From Argentina anserina (taxonomy: Eukaryota > Streptophyta > Magnoliopsida > Rosales > Rosaceae): a DNA stretch of 64,000 bases. The stretch lies in assembly GCF_933775445.1 (NCBI RefSeq), contig NW_026089434.1, forward strand, positions 1 through 64,000, in the 5' to 3' direction. The notes below the pieces were generated by a model. The model was not told the DNA's origin. It saw nothing but the letters and a program-made list of their open reading frames with translations, and ran no database searches. Within the stretch, counting starts at the first letter, position 1. Every line of letters begins with the position of its first letter. The position numbers and the translations under genes were made by a program. Of this stretch, positions 35,964 through 49,400 are shown piece by piece.

Positions 35964-38219
35964 GTGTGTTTCTTTCAAACTGAGTATCTTTCTATCCTTT
36001 GAGTATGTTTACTATTGCAATTTGAGTATCTTTTCAATTCTCGTTTGAGTATCTTTCTGAACGGCTTTCGATGCGAGTTTCTCTTTAATTTGAGAGTGTT
36101 TCCTGTGTGGGCGTGTGTTTCTTTCAAACTGAGTATCTTTCTATCGTTTGAGTATGTTTACTATTGCATTTTCAGTATCTTTTCAATTCCCGTTTGAGTA
36201 TCTTTCTGAACGGCTTTCGATGCGAGTTTTTCTTGAATTTGAGAGTGTTTCCAGTGTGGGCGTGTGTTTCTTTCAAACTGAGTATCTTTCTATCGTTTGA
36301 GTATGTTTACTATTGCAATTTGAGTATCTTTTCAATTCTCGTTTGAGTATCTTTCTGTAAGCCTTTCTGATGCGGGTTTCTATTGAATTTGAGAGTGTTT
36401 CCAGTGTGGGCGTGTGTTTCTTTCAAACTGAGTATCTTTCTATCGTGTGAGTATGTCTACTATTGCATTTTGAGTATCTTTTCAATTCTCGTTTGAGTAT
36501 CTTTCTGTAAGCCTTTCTGATGCGGGTTTCTATTGAATTTGAGAGTGTTTCCAGTGTGGGCGTGTGTTTCTTTCAATTTGAGTATCTTTCTAGCGTTTGA
36601 GTATGTTTACTATTGCAATTTGAGTATCTTTTCAATTCTCGTTTGAGTATCTTTCTGAACGGCTTTCGATGCGAGTTTCTCTTTAATTTGAGAGTGTTTC
36701 CTGTGTGGGCGTGTGTTTCTTTGAAACTGAGTATCTTTCTACCGTTTGAGTATGTTTACTATTGCATTTTGAGTATCTTTTCAATTCCCGTTTGAGTATC
36801 TTTCTGAACGGCTTTCGATGCGAGTTTTTCTTGAATTTGAGAGTGTTTCCAGTGTGGGCGTGTGTTTCTTTCAAACTGAGTATCTTTCTATCGTGTGAGT
36901 ATGTTTACTATTGCATTTTGAGTATCTTTTCAATTCTCGTTTGAGTATCTTTCTGAACGGCTTTCGATGCGAGTTTTTCTTGAATTTGAGAGTATTTCCA
37001 GTGTGGGCGTGTGTTTCTTTCAAACTGAGTATCTTTCTATCGTTTGAGTATGTTTACTATTGCACTTTGAGTAGTTTCTCAATTCTCGTTTGAGTATCTT
37101 TCTGTAAGCCTTTCTGATGCGAGTTTCTTTTGAATTTGAGAGTGTTTCCAGTGTGGGCGTGTGTTTCTTTCAATTTGAGTATCTTTCTATCGTTTGAGTA
37201 TGTTTACTATTGCAATTTGAGTATCTTTTCAATTCTCGTTTGAGTATCTTTCTGTAAGCCTTTCTGATGCGGGTTTCTATTGAATTTGAGAGTGTTTCCA
37301 GTGTGGGCGTGTGTTTCTTTCAAACTGAGTATCTTTCTATCGTGTGAGTATCTCTACTATTGCAATTTGAGTATCTTTTCAATTCTCGTTTGAGTATCTT
37401 TCTGTAAGCCTTTCTGATGCGGGTTTCTATTGAATTTGAGAGTGTTTCCAGTGTGGGCGTGTGTTTCTTTCAAACTGAGTATCTTTCTATCGTTTGAGTA
37501 TGTTTACTATTGCAATTTGAGTATCTTTTCAATTCTCGTTTGAGTATCTTTCTGTAAGACTTTCTGATGCGAGTTTCTTTTGAATTTGAGAGTGTTTCCA
37601 GTGTGGGCGTGTGTTTCTTTCAATTTGAGTATCTTTCTATCGTTTGAGTATGTTTACTATTGCAATTTGAGTATCTTTTCAATTCTCGTTTGAGTATCTT
37701 TCTGTAAGCCTTTCTGATGCGAGTTTCTATTGAATTTGAGAGTGTTTCCAGTGTGGGCGTGTGTTTCTTTCAAACTGAGTATCTTTCTATCGTTTGAGTA
37801 TGTTTACTATTGCATTTTGAGTATCTTTTCAATTCTCGTTTGAGTATCTTTCTGAACGGCTTTTGATGCGAGTTTTTCTTGAATTTGAGAGTGTTTCCAG
37901 TGTGGGCGTGTGTTTCTTTCAATCTGAGTATCTTTCTATCGTTTGAGTATGTTTACTATTGCACTTTGAGTATCTTTTCAATTCTCGTTTGAGTATCTTT
38001 CTGTAAGCCTTTCTGATCCGAGTTTCTTTTGAATTTGAGAGTGTTTCCAGTGTGGGCGTGTGTTTCTTTCAAACTGAGTATCTTTCTATCATTTGAGTAT
38101 GTTTACTATTGCACTTTGAGTATCTTTTCAATTCTCGTTTGAGTATCTTTCTGTAAGCCTTTCTGATCCGAGTTTCTTTTGAATTTGAGAGTGTTTCCAG
38201 TGTGGGCGTGTGTTTCTTT

Positions 38220-41200
38220 CAAACTGAGTATCTTTCTATCGTTTGAGTATGTTTACTATTGCAATTTGAGTATCTTTTCAATTCTCGTTTGAGTATCTTT
38301 CTGTAAGCCTTTCTGATGCGGGTTTCTATTGAATTTGAGAGTGTTTCCAGTGTGGGCGTGTGTTTCTTTCAAACTGAGTATCTTTCTATCGTGTGAGTAT
38401 GTCTACTATTGCATTTTGAGTATCTTTTCAATTCTCGTTTGGGTATCTTTCTGTAAGCCTTTCTGATGCGGGTTTCTATTGAATTTGAGAGTCTTTCCAG
38501 TGTGGGCGTGTGTTTCTTTCAATCTGAGTATCTTTCTATCGTTTGAGTATGTTTACTATTGTACTTTGAGTATCTTTTCAATTCTCGTTTGAGTATCTTT
38601 CTGTAAGCCTTTCTGATCCGAGTTTCTATTGAATTTGAGAGTGTTTCCAGTGTGGGCGTGTGTTTCTTTCAAACTGAGTATCTTTCTATTCTTTGAGTAT
38701 GTTTACTATTGCAATTTGAGTATCTTTTCAATTCTTGTTTGAGTATCTTTCTGTAAGCCTTTCTGATGCGGGTTTCTATTGAATTTGAGAGTGTTTCCAG
38801 TGTGGGCGTGTGTTTCTTTCAAACTGAGTATCTTTCTATCGTTTGAGTATGTTTACTATTGCATTTTGAGTATCTTTTCAATTCTCGTTTGAGTATCTTT
38901 CTGTAAGCCTTTCTGATGCGAGTTTCTATTGAATTTGAGAGTGTTTCCAGTGTGGGAGTGTCTTTCTTTCAAACTGAGTATCTTTCTATCGTTTGAGTAT
39001 GTTTGCTATTGCAATTTGAGTATCTTTTCAATTCTTGTATGAGTATCTTTCTGTAAGCCTTGCTGATGCGAGTTTCTTTTGAATTTGAGAGTGTTTCCAG
39101 TGTGGGCCTGTGTTTCTTTCAAACTGAGTATCTTTCTATCGTTTGAGTATGTTTACTATTGCAATTTGAATATCTTTTCAATTCTCGTTTGAGTATCTTT
39201 CTGTAAGCCTTTCTGATGCGAGTTTCTATTGAATTTGAGAGTGTTTCCAGTGTGGGCGTGTGTTTCTTTCAAACTGAGTATCTTTCTATCGTTTGAGTAT
39301 GTTTACTATTGCAATTTTAGTATCTTTTGAATTCTCGTTTGAGTATCTTTCTGAACGGCTTTCGATGCGAGTTTTTCTTGAATTTGAGAGTGTTTCCAGT
39401 GTGGGCGTGTGTTTCTTTCAAACTGAGTATCTTTCTATCGTTTGAGTATGTTTAGTATTGCAATTTGAGTATCTTTTCAATTCTCGTTTGAGTATCTTTC
39501 TGTAAGCCTTTCTGATGCGAGTTTCTATTGAATTTGAGAGTGTTTCCAGTGTGGGCGTGTGTTTCTTTCAAACTGAGTATCTTTCTATCGTTTGAGTATG
39601 TTTACGATTGCAATTTGAGTATCTTTTCAATTCTCGTTTGAGTATCTTTCTGTAAGCCTTTCTGATGCGAGTTTTTCTTGAATTTGAGAGTGTTTCCAGT
39701 GTGGGCCTGTGTTTCTTTTAAACTGAGTATCTTTCAATCGTTTGAGTATGTTTACTATTGCACTTTGAGTATCTTTTCAATTCTCGTTTGAGTATCTTTC
39801 TGTAAGCATTTCTGATCCGAGTTTCTTTTGAATTTGAGAGTGTTTCCAGTGTGGGCGTGTGTTTCTTTCAAACTGAGTATCTTTCTATTCTTTGAGTATG
39901 TTTACTATTCCAATTTGAGTATCTTTTCAATTCTCGTTTCGGTATCTTTCTGTAAGCCTTTCTGATGCGGGTTTCTATTGAATTTGAGAGTGTTTCCAGT
40001 GTGGGCGTGTGTTTCTTTCAATCTGAGTATCTTTCTATCGTTTGAGTATGTTTACTATTGCACTTTGAGTATCTTTTCAATTCTCGTTTGAGTATCTTTC
40101 TGTAAGCCTTTCTGATCCGAGTTTCTTTTGAATTTGAGAGTGTTTCCAGTGTGGGCGTGTGTTTCTTTCAAACTGAGTATCTTTCTATCATTTGAGTATG
40201 TTTACTATTGCACTTTGAGTATCTTTTCAATTCTCGTTTGAGTATCTTTCTGTAAGCCTTTCTGATCCGAGTTTCTTTTGAATTTGAGAGTGTTTCCAGT
40301 GTGGGCGTGTGTTTCTTTCAAACTGAGTATCTTTCTATCGTTTGAGTATGTTTACTATTGCAATTTGAATATCTTTTCAATTCTCGTTTGAGTATCTTTC
40401 TGATGCGAGTTTCTATTGAATTTGAGAGTGTTTCCAGTGTGGGCGTGTGTTTCTTTCAAACTGAGTATCTTTCTATCGTTTGAGTATGTTTACTATTGCA
40501 ATTTTAGTATCTTTTGAATTCTCGTTTGAGTATCTTTCTGAACGGCTTTCGATGCGAGTTTTTCTTGAATTTGAGAGTGTTTCCAGTGTGGGCGTGTGTT
40601 TCTTTCAAACTGAGTATCTTTCTATCGTTTTAGTATGTTTAGTATTGCAATTTGAGTATCTTTTCAATTCTCGTTTGAGTATCTTTCTGTAAGCCTTTCT
40701 GATGCGAGTTTCTATTGAATTTGAGAGTGTTTCCAGTGTGGGCGTGTGTTTCTTTCAAACTGAGTATCTTTCTATCGTTTGAGTATGTTTACGATTGCAA
40801 TTTGAGTATCTTTTCAATTCTCGTTTGAGTATCTTTCTGTAAGCCTTTCTGATGCGAGTTTCTATTGAATTTGAGAGTGTTTCCAGTGTGGGCGTGTGTT
40901 TCTTTGAAACTGAGTATCTTTCTACCGTTTGAGTATGTTTACTATTGCACTTTGAGTATCTTTTCAATTCCCGTTTGAGTATCTTTCTGTAAGCCTTTCT
41001 GATGCGAGTTTTTCTTGAATTTGAGAGTGTTTCCAGTGTGGGCCTGTGTTTCTTTTAAACTGAGTATCTTTCAATCGTTTGAGTATGTTTACTATTGCAC
41101 TTTGAGTATCTTTTCAATTCTCGTTTGAGTATCTTTCTGTAAGCATTTCTGATCCGAGTTTCTTTTGAATTTGAGAGTGTTTCCAGTGTGGGCGTGTGTT

Positions 41201-42310
41201 TCTTTCAAACTGAGTATCTTTCTATCATTTGAGTATGTTTACTATTGCACTTTGAGTATCTTTTCAATTCTCGTTTGAGTATCTTTCTGTAAGCCTTTCT
41301 GATCCGAGTTTCTTTTGAATTTGAGAGTGTTTCCAGTGTGGGCGTGTGTTTCTTTCAAACTGAGTATCTTTCTATCGTTTGAGTATGTTTACTATTGCAA
41401 TTTGAGTATCTTTTCAATTCTCGTTTGAGTATCTTTCTGTAAGCCTTTCTGATGCGGGTTTCTATTGAATTTGAGAGTGTTTCCAGTGTGGGCGTGTGTT
41501 TCTTTCAAACTGAGTATCTTTCTATCGTGTGAGTATGTCTACTATTGCATTTTGAGTATCTTTTCAATTCTCGTTTGGGTATCTTTCTGTAAGCCTTTCT
41601 GATGCGGGTTTCTATTGAATTTGAGAGTGTTTCCAGTGTGGGCGTGTGTTTCTTTCAATCTGAGTATCTTTCTATCGTTTGAGTATGTTTACTATTGTAC
41701 TTTGAGTATCTTTTCAATTCTCGTTTGAGTATCTTTCTGTAAGCCTTTCTGATCCGAGTTTCTATTGAATTTGAGAGTGTTTCCAGTGTGGGCGTGTGTT
41801 TCTTTCAAACTGAGTATCTTTCTATTCTTTGAGTATGTTTACTATAGCAATTTGAGTATCTTTTCAATTCTCGTTTGAGTATCTTTCTGTAAGCCTTTCT
41901 GATGCGGGTTTCTATTGAATTTGAGAGTGTTTCCAGTGTGGGCGTGTGTTTCTTTCAAACTGAGTATCTTTCTATCGTTTGAGTATGTTTACTATTGCAT
42001 TTTGAGTATCTTTTCAATTCTCGTTTGAGTATCTTTCTGTAAGCCTTTCTGATGCGAGTTTTTATTGAATTTGAGAGTGTTTCCAGTGTGGGAGTGTCTT
42101 TCTTTCAAACTGAGTATCTTTCTATCGTTTGAGTATGTTTGCTATTGCAATTTGAGTATCTTTTCAATTCTTGTATGAGTATCTTTCTGTAAGCCTTGCT
42201 GATGCGAGTTTCTTTTGAATTTGAGAGTGTTTCCAGTGTGGGCCTGTGTTTCTTTCAAACTGAGTATCTTTCTATCGTTTGAGTATGTTTACTATTGCAA
42301 TTTGAATATC
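38220..42310 (+). repeat. Block duplication in array 2, offset about 3139 bp
   Basis: About 38220-39170 recurs at about 41360-42305. Shared rare variants are GTTTGGGTATC (38440, 41576), TTGTACTTTG (38557, 41697), GGGAGTGTCTTTC (about 38953, 42092) and TTGTATGAG (about 39035, 42174). The offset is 21 monomers less about 12 bp, which is explained by one 12-bp-deleted monomer inside the interval. Confidence 0.75.
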
Positions 42311-42350
42311 TTTTCAATTCTCGTTTGAGTATCTTTCTGATGCGAGTTTC
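40381..42350 (+). repeat. Two copies of a 12-bp-deleted monomer subtype
   Basis: Near 40391-40410 and 42328-42350 the unit reads GAGTATCTTTCTGATGCGAG, lacking the 12 bp TAAGCCTTTCTG. Both are preceded by the rare TTTGAATATC variant. The copy with the same marker at about 39167 lacks the deletion, so the deletion arose in one copy of an already duplicated block and was then copied again. Confidence 0.75.
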
Positions 42351-42710
42351 TATTGAATTTGAGAGTGTTTCCAGTGTGGGCGTGTGTTTCTTTCAAACTG
42401 AGTATCTTTCTATCGTTTGAGTATGTTTACTATTGCAATTTTAGTATCTTTTGAATTCTCGTTTGAGTATCTTTCTGAACGGCTTTCGATGCGAGTTTTT
42501 CTTGAATTTGAGAGTGTTTCCAGTGTGGGCGTGTGTTTCTTTCAAACTGAGTATCTTTCTATCGTTTGAGTATGTTTAGTATTGCAATTTGAGTATCTTT
42601 TCAATTCTCGTTTGAGTATCTTTCTGTAAGCCTTTCTGATGCGAGTTTCTATTGAATTTGAGAGTGTTTCCAGTGTGGGCGTGTGTTTCTTTGAAACTGA
42701 GTATCTTTCT

Positions 42711-42760
42711 ATCGTTAGAGTATTTTTATGTAAGCCTTTCTGATGCGAGTTTCTCTCAAT
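42711..42760. other. Strand-switch junction of the satellite
   Basis: Up to about 42755 the monomers read on the + strand (ending TGATGCGAGTTTCTCT). From about 42757 they read on the - strand (CAATCGAAAGCCGTTCAG). The last + monomer is also broken: GAGTATTTTTATGTAAGCC joins monomer position about 110 to about 12 of the next unit, losing roughly 50 bp. No mobile element or other foreign DNA is at the junction. Confidence 0.93.
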
Positions 42761-43409
42761 CGAAAGCCGTTCAGAAAGATACTCAAACGAGAATTGAAAA
42801 GATACTCAAATTGCAATAGTAAACATACTCAAACGATAGAAAGATACTCAGTTTGAAAGAAACACAAGCCCACACTGGACACACTCTCAAATTCAAGAAA
42901 AACTCGCATCGAAAGCCGTTCAGAAAGATACTCAAACGAGAATTGAAAAGATACTCAAATTGCAATACTAAACATACTCAAACGATAGAAAGATACTCAG
43001 TTTGAAAGAAACACACGCCCACACTGGAAACACTCTCAAATTCAAGACAAATTCGCATCGAAAGCCGTTCAGAAAGATACTCAAACGAGAATTGAAAAGA
43101 TACTCAAAATGCAATACTAAACATACTCAAACGATAGAAACATACTCAGTTTGAAAGAAACACACGCCCACACTGGAAACACTCTCAAATTCAAGAAAAA
43201 GTCGCATCGAAAGCCGTTCAGAAAGACACTCAAACGACAATTGAAAAGATACTCAAATTGCAATGGTAAACATACTCAAACGATAGAAAGATACTCAGAT
43301 TGAAAGAAACACACGCCCACACTGGAAACACTCTCAAATTCAATAGAAACCCGCATCAGAAAGGCTTACAGAAAGATACTCAAACGGGAATTCTAAAGAT
43401 ACTCAAATT

Positions 43410-46400
43410 GCAATACTAAACATACTCAAACGATAGAAAGATACTCAGTTTGAAATAAACACACGCCCACACTGGTAACACTCTCAAATTCAAGAAAAAC
43501 TCGCATCAGAAAGGCTTACAGAAAGATACTCAAACGGGAATTGAAAAGATACTCAAATTGCAATAGTAAACATACTCAAACGATAGAAAGATACACAGTT
43601 TGAAAGAAACACACGCCCACACTGGAAACACTCTCAAGTTCAAGAAAAACTCGCATCAGAAAGGCTTACAGAAAGATACTCAAACGAGAATTGAAAAGAT
43701 ACTCAAATTGCAATAGTAAACATACTCAAACGATAGAAAGATACACAGTTTGAAAGAAACACACGCCCACACTGGAAACACTCAAATTCAAGAAAAACTC
43801 GCATCAGAAAGGCTTACAGAAAGATACTCAAACGAGAATTGAAAAGATACTCAAATTGCAATAGTAAACATACTCAAACGGTAGAAAGATACTCAGTTTC
43901 AAAGAAACACACGCCCACACTGGAAACACTCTCAAATTCAATAGAAACTCGCATCAGAAAGGCTTACAGAAAGATACTCAAACGAGAATTGAAAAGATAC
44001 TCAAAATGCTATAGTAAACATACTCAAAGGATAGAAAGATACTCAGTTTGAAAAAAACACACGCCGACACTGGAAACACTCTCAAATTCAAGAAACCCGC
44101 ATCAGAAAGGCTTACAGAAAGATACTCAAACGAGAATTGAAAAGATACTCAAATTGCAATAGTAAACATACTCAAACGGTAGAAAGATACTCAGTTTCAA
44201 AGAAACACACGCCCACACTGGAAACACTCTCAAATTCAATAGAAACTCGCATCAGAAAGCCGTTCAGAAAGATACTCAAACGAGAATTGAAAAGATACTC
44301 AAATTGCAATAGTAAACATACTCAAACGGTAGAAAGATACTCAGTTTCAAAGAAACACACGCCCACACTGGAAACACTCTCAAATTCAATAGAAACTCGC
44401 ATCAGAAAGGCTTCCAGAAAGATACTCAAACTGGAATTGAAAAGATACTCAAATTGCAATAGTAAACATACTCAAACGATAGAAAGATACTCAGTTTGAA
44501 AGAAACACACGCCCACACTGGAAACACTCTCAAGTTCAAGAAAAACTCGCATCAGAAAGGCTTACAGAAAGATACTCAAACGAGAATTGAAAAGATACTC
44601 AAATTGCAATAGAAAACATACTCAAACGATAGAAAGATACTCAGTTTGAAAGAAACACACGCCCACACTGGAAACACTCTCAAGTTCAAGAAAAACTCGC
44701 ATCAGAAAGGCTTACAGAAAGATACTCAAACGAGAATTGAAAAGATACTCAAATTGCAATAGAAAACATACTCAAACGATAGAAAGATACTCAGTTTGAA
44801 AGAAACACACGCCCACACTGGAAACACTCTCAAATTCAATAGAAACTCGCATCAGAAAGGCTTACAGAAAGATACTCAAACGGGAATTGAAAAGATACTC
44901 AAATTGCAATAGTAAACATACTCAAACGATAGAAAGATACTCAGTTTGAAATAAACACACGCCCACACTGGAAACACTCTCAAATTCAATAGAAATTCGC
45001 ATCGAAAGCCGTTCAGAAAGATACTCAAACGAGAATTGAAAAGATACTCAAATTGCAATAGTAAACATACTCAAACGGTAGAAAGATACTCAGTTTCAAA
45101 GAAACACACGCCCACACTGGAAACACTCTCAAATTCAATAGAAACTCGCATCAGAAAGGCTTCCAGAAAGATACTCAAACTGGAATTGAAAAGATACTCA
45201 AATTGCAATAGTAAACATACTCAAACGATAGAAAGATACTCAGTTTGAAAGAAACACACGCCCACACTGGAAACACTCTCAAGTTCAAGAAAAACTCGCA
45301 TCAGAAAGGCTTACAGAAAGATACTCAAACGAGAATTGAAAAGATACTCAAATTGCAATAGTAAACATACTCAAACGATAGAAAGATACTCAGTTTGAAA
45401 GAAACACACGCCCACACTGGAAACACTCTCAAATTCAATAGAAACTCGCATCAGAAAGGCTTACAGAAAGATACTCAAACGGGAATTGAAAAGATACTCA
45501 AATTGCAATACTAAACATACTCAAACGATAGAAAGATACTCAGTTTGAAATAAACACACGCCCACACTGGAAACACTCTCAAATTCAATAGAAATTCGCA
45601 TCGAAAGCCGTTCAGAAAGATACTCAAACGAGAATTGAAAAGATACTCAAAGTGCAATAGTAAACATACTCAAACGATTGAAAGATACTCAGTTTAAAAG
45701 AAACACAGGCCCACACTGGAAACACTCTCAAATTCAATAGAAACTCGCATCAGAAAGGCTTACAGAAAGATACTCAAACAAGAATTGAAAAGATACTCAA
45801 ATTGCAATAGTAAACATACTCAAACGATAGAAAGATACTCAGTTTGAAAGAAACACACGCCCACACTGGAAACACTCTCAAATTCAAAAGAAACTCGGAT
45901 CAGAAATGCTTACAGAAAGATACTCAAACGAGAATTGAAAAGATACTCAAAGTGCAATAGTAAACATACTCAAACGATAGAAAGATACTCAGTTTAAAAG
46001 AAACACAGGCCCACACTGGAAACACTCTCAAATTCAAGAAAAACTCGCATCAGAAAGGCTTACAGAAAGATACTCAAACGAGAATTGAAAAGATACTCAA
46101 ATTGCAATCGTAAACATACTCAAACGATAAAAAGATACTCAGTTTGAAAGAAACACACGCCCACACTGGAAACACTCTCAAATTCAATAGAAACTCGCAT
46201 CAGAAAGGCTTACAGAAAGATACTCAAACGAGAATTGAAAAGATACTCAAATTGCAATACTAAACATACTCAAACGATAGAAAGATACTCAGTTTGAAAG
46301 AAACACACTCCCACACTGGAAACACTCTCAAATTCAAGAAAAACTCGCATCGAAAGCCGTTCAGAAAGATACTCAAACGAGAATTGAAAAGATACTCAAA

Positions 46401-49400
46401 TTGCAATCGTAAACATACTCAAACGATAGAAAGATACTCAGTTTGAAAGAAACACACGCCCACACTGGAAACACTCTCAAATTCAATAGAAACTCGCATC
46501 AGAAAGGCTTACAGAAAGATACTCAAACGGGAATTCTAAAGATACTCAAATTGCAATACTAAACATACTCAACCGATAGAAAGATACTCAGTTTGAAATA
46601 AACACACGCCCACACTGGTAACACTCTCAAATTCAAGAAAAACTCGCATCAGAAAGGCTTACAGAAAGATACTCAAACGGGAATTGAAAAGATACTCAAA
46701 TTGCAATAGTAAACATACTCAAACGATAGAAAGATACACAGTTTGAAAGAAACACACGCCCACACTGGAAACACTCTCAAATTCAAGAAAAACTCGCATC
46801 AGAAAGGCTTACAGAAAGATACTCAAACGAGAATTGAAAAGATATTCAAATTGCAATAGTAAACATACTCAAACGATAGAAAGATACTCAGTTTGAAAGA
46901 AACACACGCCCACACTGGAAACACTCTCAAATTCAATAGAAACCCGCATCAGAAAGGCTTACAGAAAGATACTCAAACGAGAATTGAAAAGATACTCAAA
47001 TTGCAATAGTAAACATACTCAAAGAATAGAAAGATACTCAGTTTGAAAGAAACACACGCCCACACTGGAAACACTCTCAAATTCAAAAGAAACTCGGATC
47101 AGAAATGCTTACAGAAAGATACTCAAACGAGAATTGAAAAGATACTCAAAGTGCAATAGTAAACATACTCAAACGATAGAAAGATACTCAGTTTGAAATA
47201 AACACACGCCCACACTGGTAACACTCTCAAATTCAAGAAAAACTCGCATCAGAAAGGCTTACAGAAAGATACTCAAACGGGAATTGAAAAGATACTCAAA
47301 TTGCAATAGTAAACATACTCAAACGATAGAAAGATACACAGTTTGAAAGAAACACACGCCCACACTGGAAACACTCTCAAGTTCAAGAAAAACTCGCATC
47401 AGAAAGGCTTACAGAAAGATACTCAAACGAGAATTGAAAAGATACTCAAATTGCAATAGTAAACATACTCAAACGATAGAAAGATACACAGTTTGAAAGA
47501 AACACACGCCCACACTGGAAACACTCAAATTCAAGAAAAACTCGCATCAGAAAGGCTTACAGAAAGATACTCAAACGAGAATTGAAAAGATACTCAAATT
47601 GCAATAGTAAACATACTCAAACGGTAGAAAGATACTCAGTTTCAAAGAAACACACGCCCACACTGGAAACACTCTCAAATTCAATAGAAACTCGCATCAG
47701 AAAGGCTTACAGAAAGATACTCAAACGAGAATTGAAAAGATACTCAAAATGCTATAGTAAACATACTCAAAGGATAGAAAGATACTCAGTTTGAAAAAAA
47801 CACACGCCCACACTGGAAACACTCTCAAATTCAAGAAAAACTCGCATCAGAAAGGCTTACAGAAAGATACTCAAACGAGAATTGAAAAGATACTCAAATT
47901 GCAATAGTAAACATACTCAAACGGTAGAAAGATACTCAGTTTCAAAGAAACACACGCCCACACTGGAAACACTCTCAAATTCAATAGAAACTCGCATCAG
48001 AAAGCCGTTCAGAAAGATACTCAAACGAGAATTGAAAAGATACTCAAATTGCAATAGTAAACATACTCAAACGGTAGAAAGATACTCAGTTTCAAAGAAA
48101 CACACGCCCACACTGGAAACACTCTCAAATTCAATAGAAACTCGCATCAGAAAGGCTTCCAGAAAGATACTCAAACTGGAATTGAAAAGATACTCAAATT
48201 GCAATAGTAAACATACTCAAACGATAGAAAGATACACAGTTTGAAAGAAACACACGCCCACACTGGAAACACTCTCAAGTTCAAGAAAAACTCGCATCAG
48301 AAAGGCTTACAGAAAGATACTCAAACGAGAATTGAAAAGATACTCAAATTGCAATAGAAAACATACTCAAACGATAGAAAGATACTCAGTTTGAAAGAAA
48401 CACACGCCCACACTGGAAACACTCTCAAGTTCAAGAAAAACTCGCATCAGAAAGGCTTACAGAAAGATACTCAAACGAGAATTGAAAAGATACTCAAATT
48501 GCAATAGAAAACATACTCAAACGATAGAAAGATACTCAGTTTGAAAGAAACACACGCCCACACTGGAAACACTCTCAAATTCAATAGAAACTCGCATCAG
48601 AAAGGCTTACAGAAAGATACTCAAACGGGAATTGAAAAGATACTCAAATTGCAATACTAAACATACTCAAACGATAGAAAGATACTCAGTTTGAAATAAA
48701 CACACGCCCACACTGGAAACACTCTCAAATTCAATAGAAATTCGCATCGAAAGCCGTTCAGAAAGATACTCAAACGAGAATTGAAAAGATACTCAAATTG
48801 CAATAGTAAACATACTCAAACGGTAGAAAGATACTCAGTTTCAAAGAAACACACGCCCACACTGGAAACACTCTCAAATTCAATAGAAACTCGCATCAGA
48901 AAGGCTTCCAGAAAGATACTCAAACTGGAATTGAAAAGATACTCAAATTGCAATAGTAAACATACTCAAACGATAGAAAGATACTCAGTTTGAAAGAAAC
49001 ACACGCCCACACTGGAAACACTCTCAAATTCAAGAAAAACTCGCATCAGAAAGGCTTACAGAAAGATACTCAAACGAGAATTGAAAAGATACTCAAATTG
49101 CAATAGAAAACATACTCAAACGATAGAAAGATACTCAGTTTGAAAGAAACACACGCCCACACTGGAAACACTCTCAAATTCAATAGAAACTCGCATCAGA
49201 AAGGCTTACAGAAAGATACTCAAACGGGAATTGAAAAGATACTCAAATTGCAATACTAAACATACTCAAACGATAGAAAGATACTCAGTTTGAAATAAAC
49301 ACACGCCCACACTGGAAACACTCTCAAATTCAATAGAAATTCGCATCGAAAGCCGTTCAGAAAGATACTCAAACGAGAATTGAAAAGATACTCAAAGTGC

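Larger units (their letters stand above)
35959..42757 (+). repeat. 150-bp satellite array 2 (+ orientation, about 45 monomers)
   Basis: Same monomer and orientation as array 1. Its left part (about 35959-36800) copies about 23890-24730 at offset 12070, including the TTTTCAGTATC variant. From about 37850 a different monomer set appears (GATCCGAG, GTTTGGGTATC, GGGAGTGTCTTTC, TTGTATGAG, TTTAGTATTGC) that is absent from array 1. It ends in a scrambled monomer at the strand switch. No gene is seen. Confidence 0.96.

Noticed and set aside
42400..43100. Perfect palindrome or hairpin around the strand switch
   Set aside because: Marker variants such as TTTAGTATTGC, TTTTAGTATC and CAATGGTAAAC are not mirrored at equal distances, so the arms are inverted but not a simple palindrome.
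44137..44499. 120-residue open frame in the - array (and its copy at 47882-48244)
   Set aside because: It is consecutive 150-bp monomers read in one frame. The period is a multiple of three, so the frame persists until a variant gives a stop. Monomer variation shows no coding pattern.
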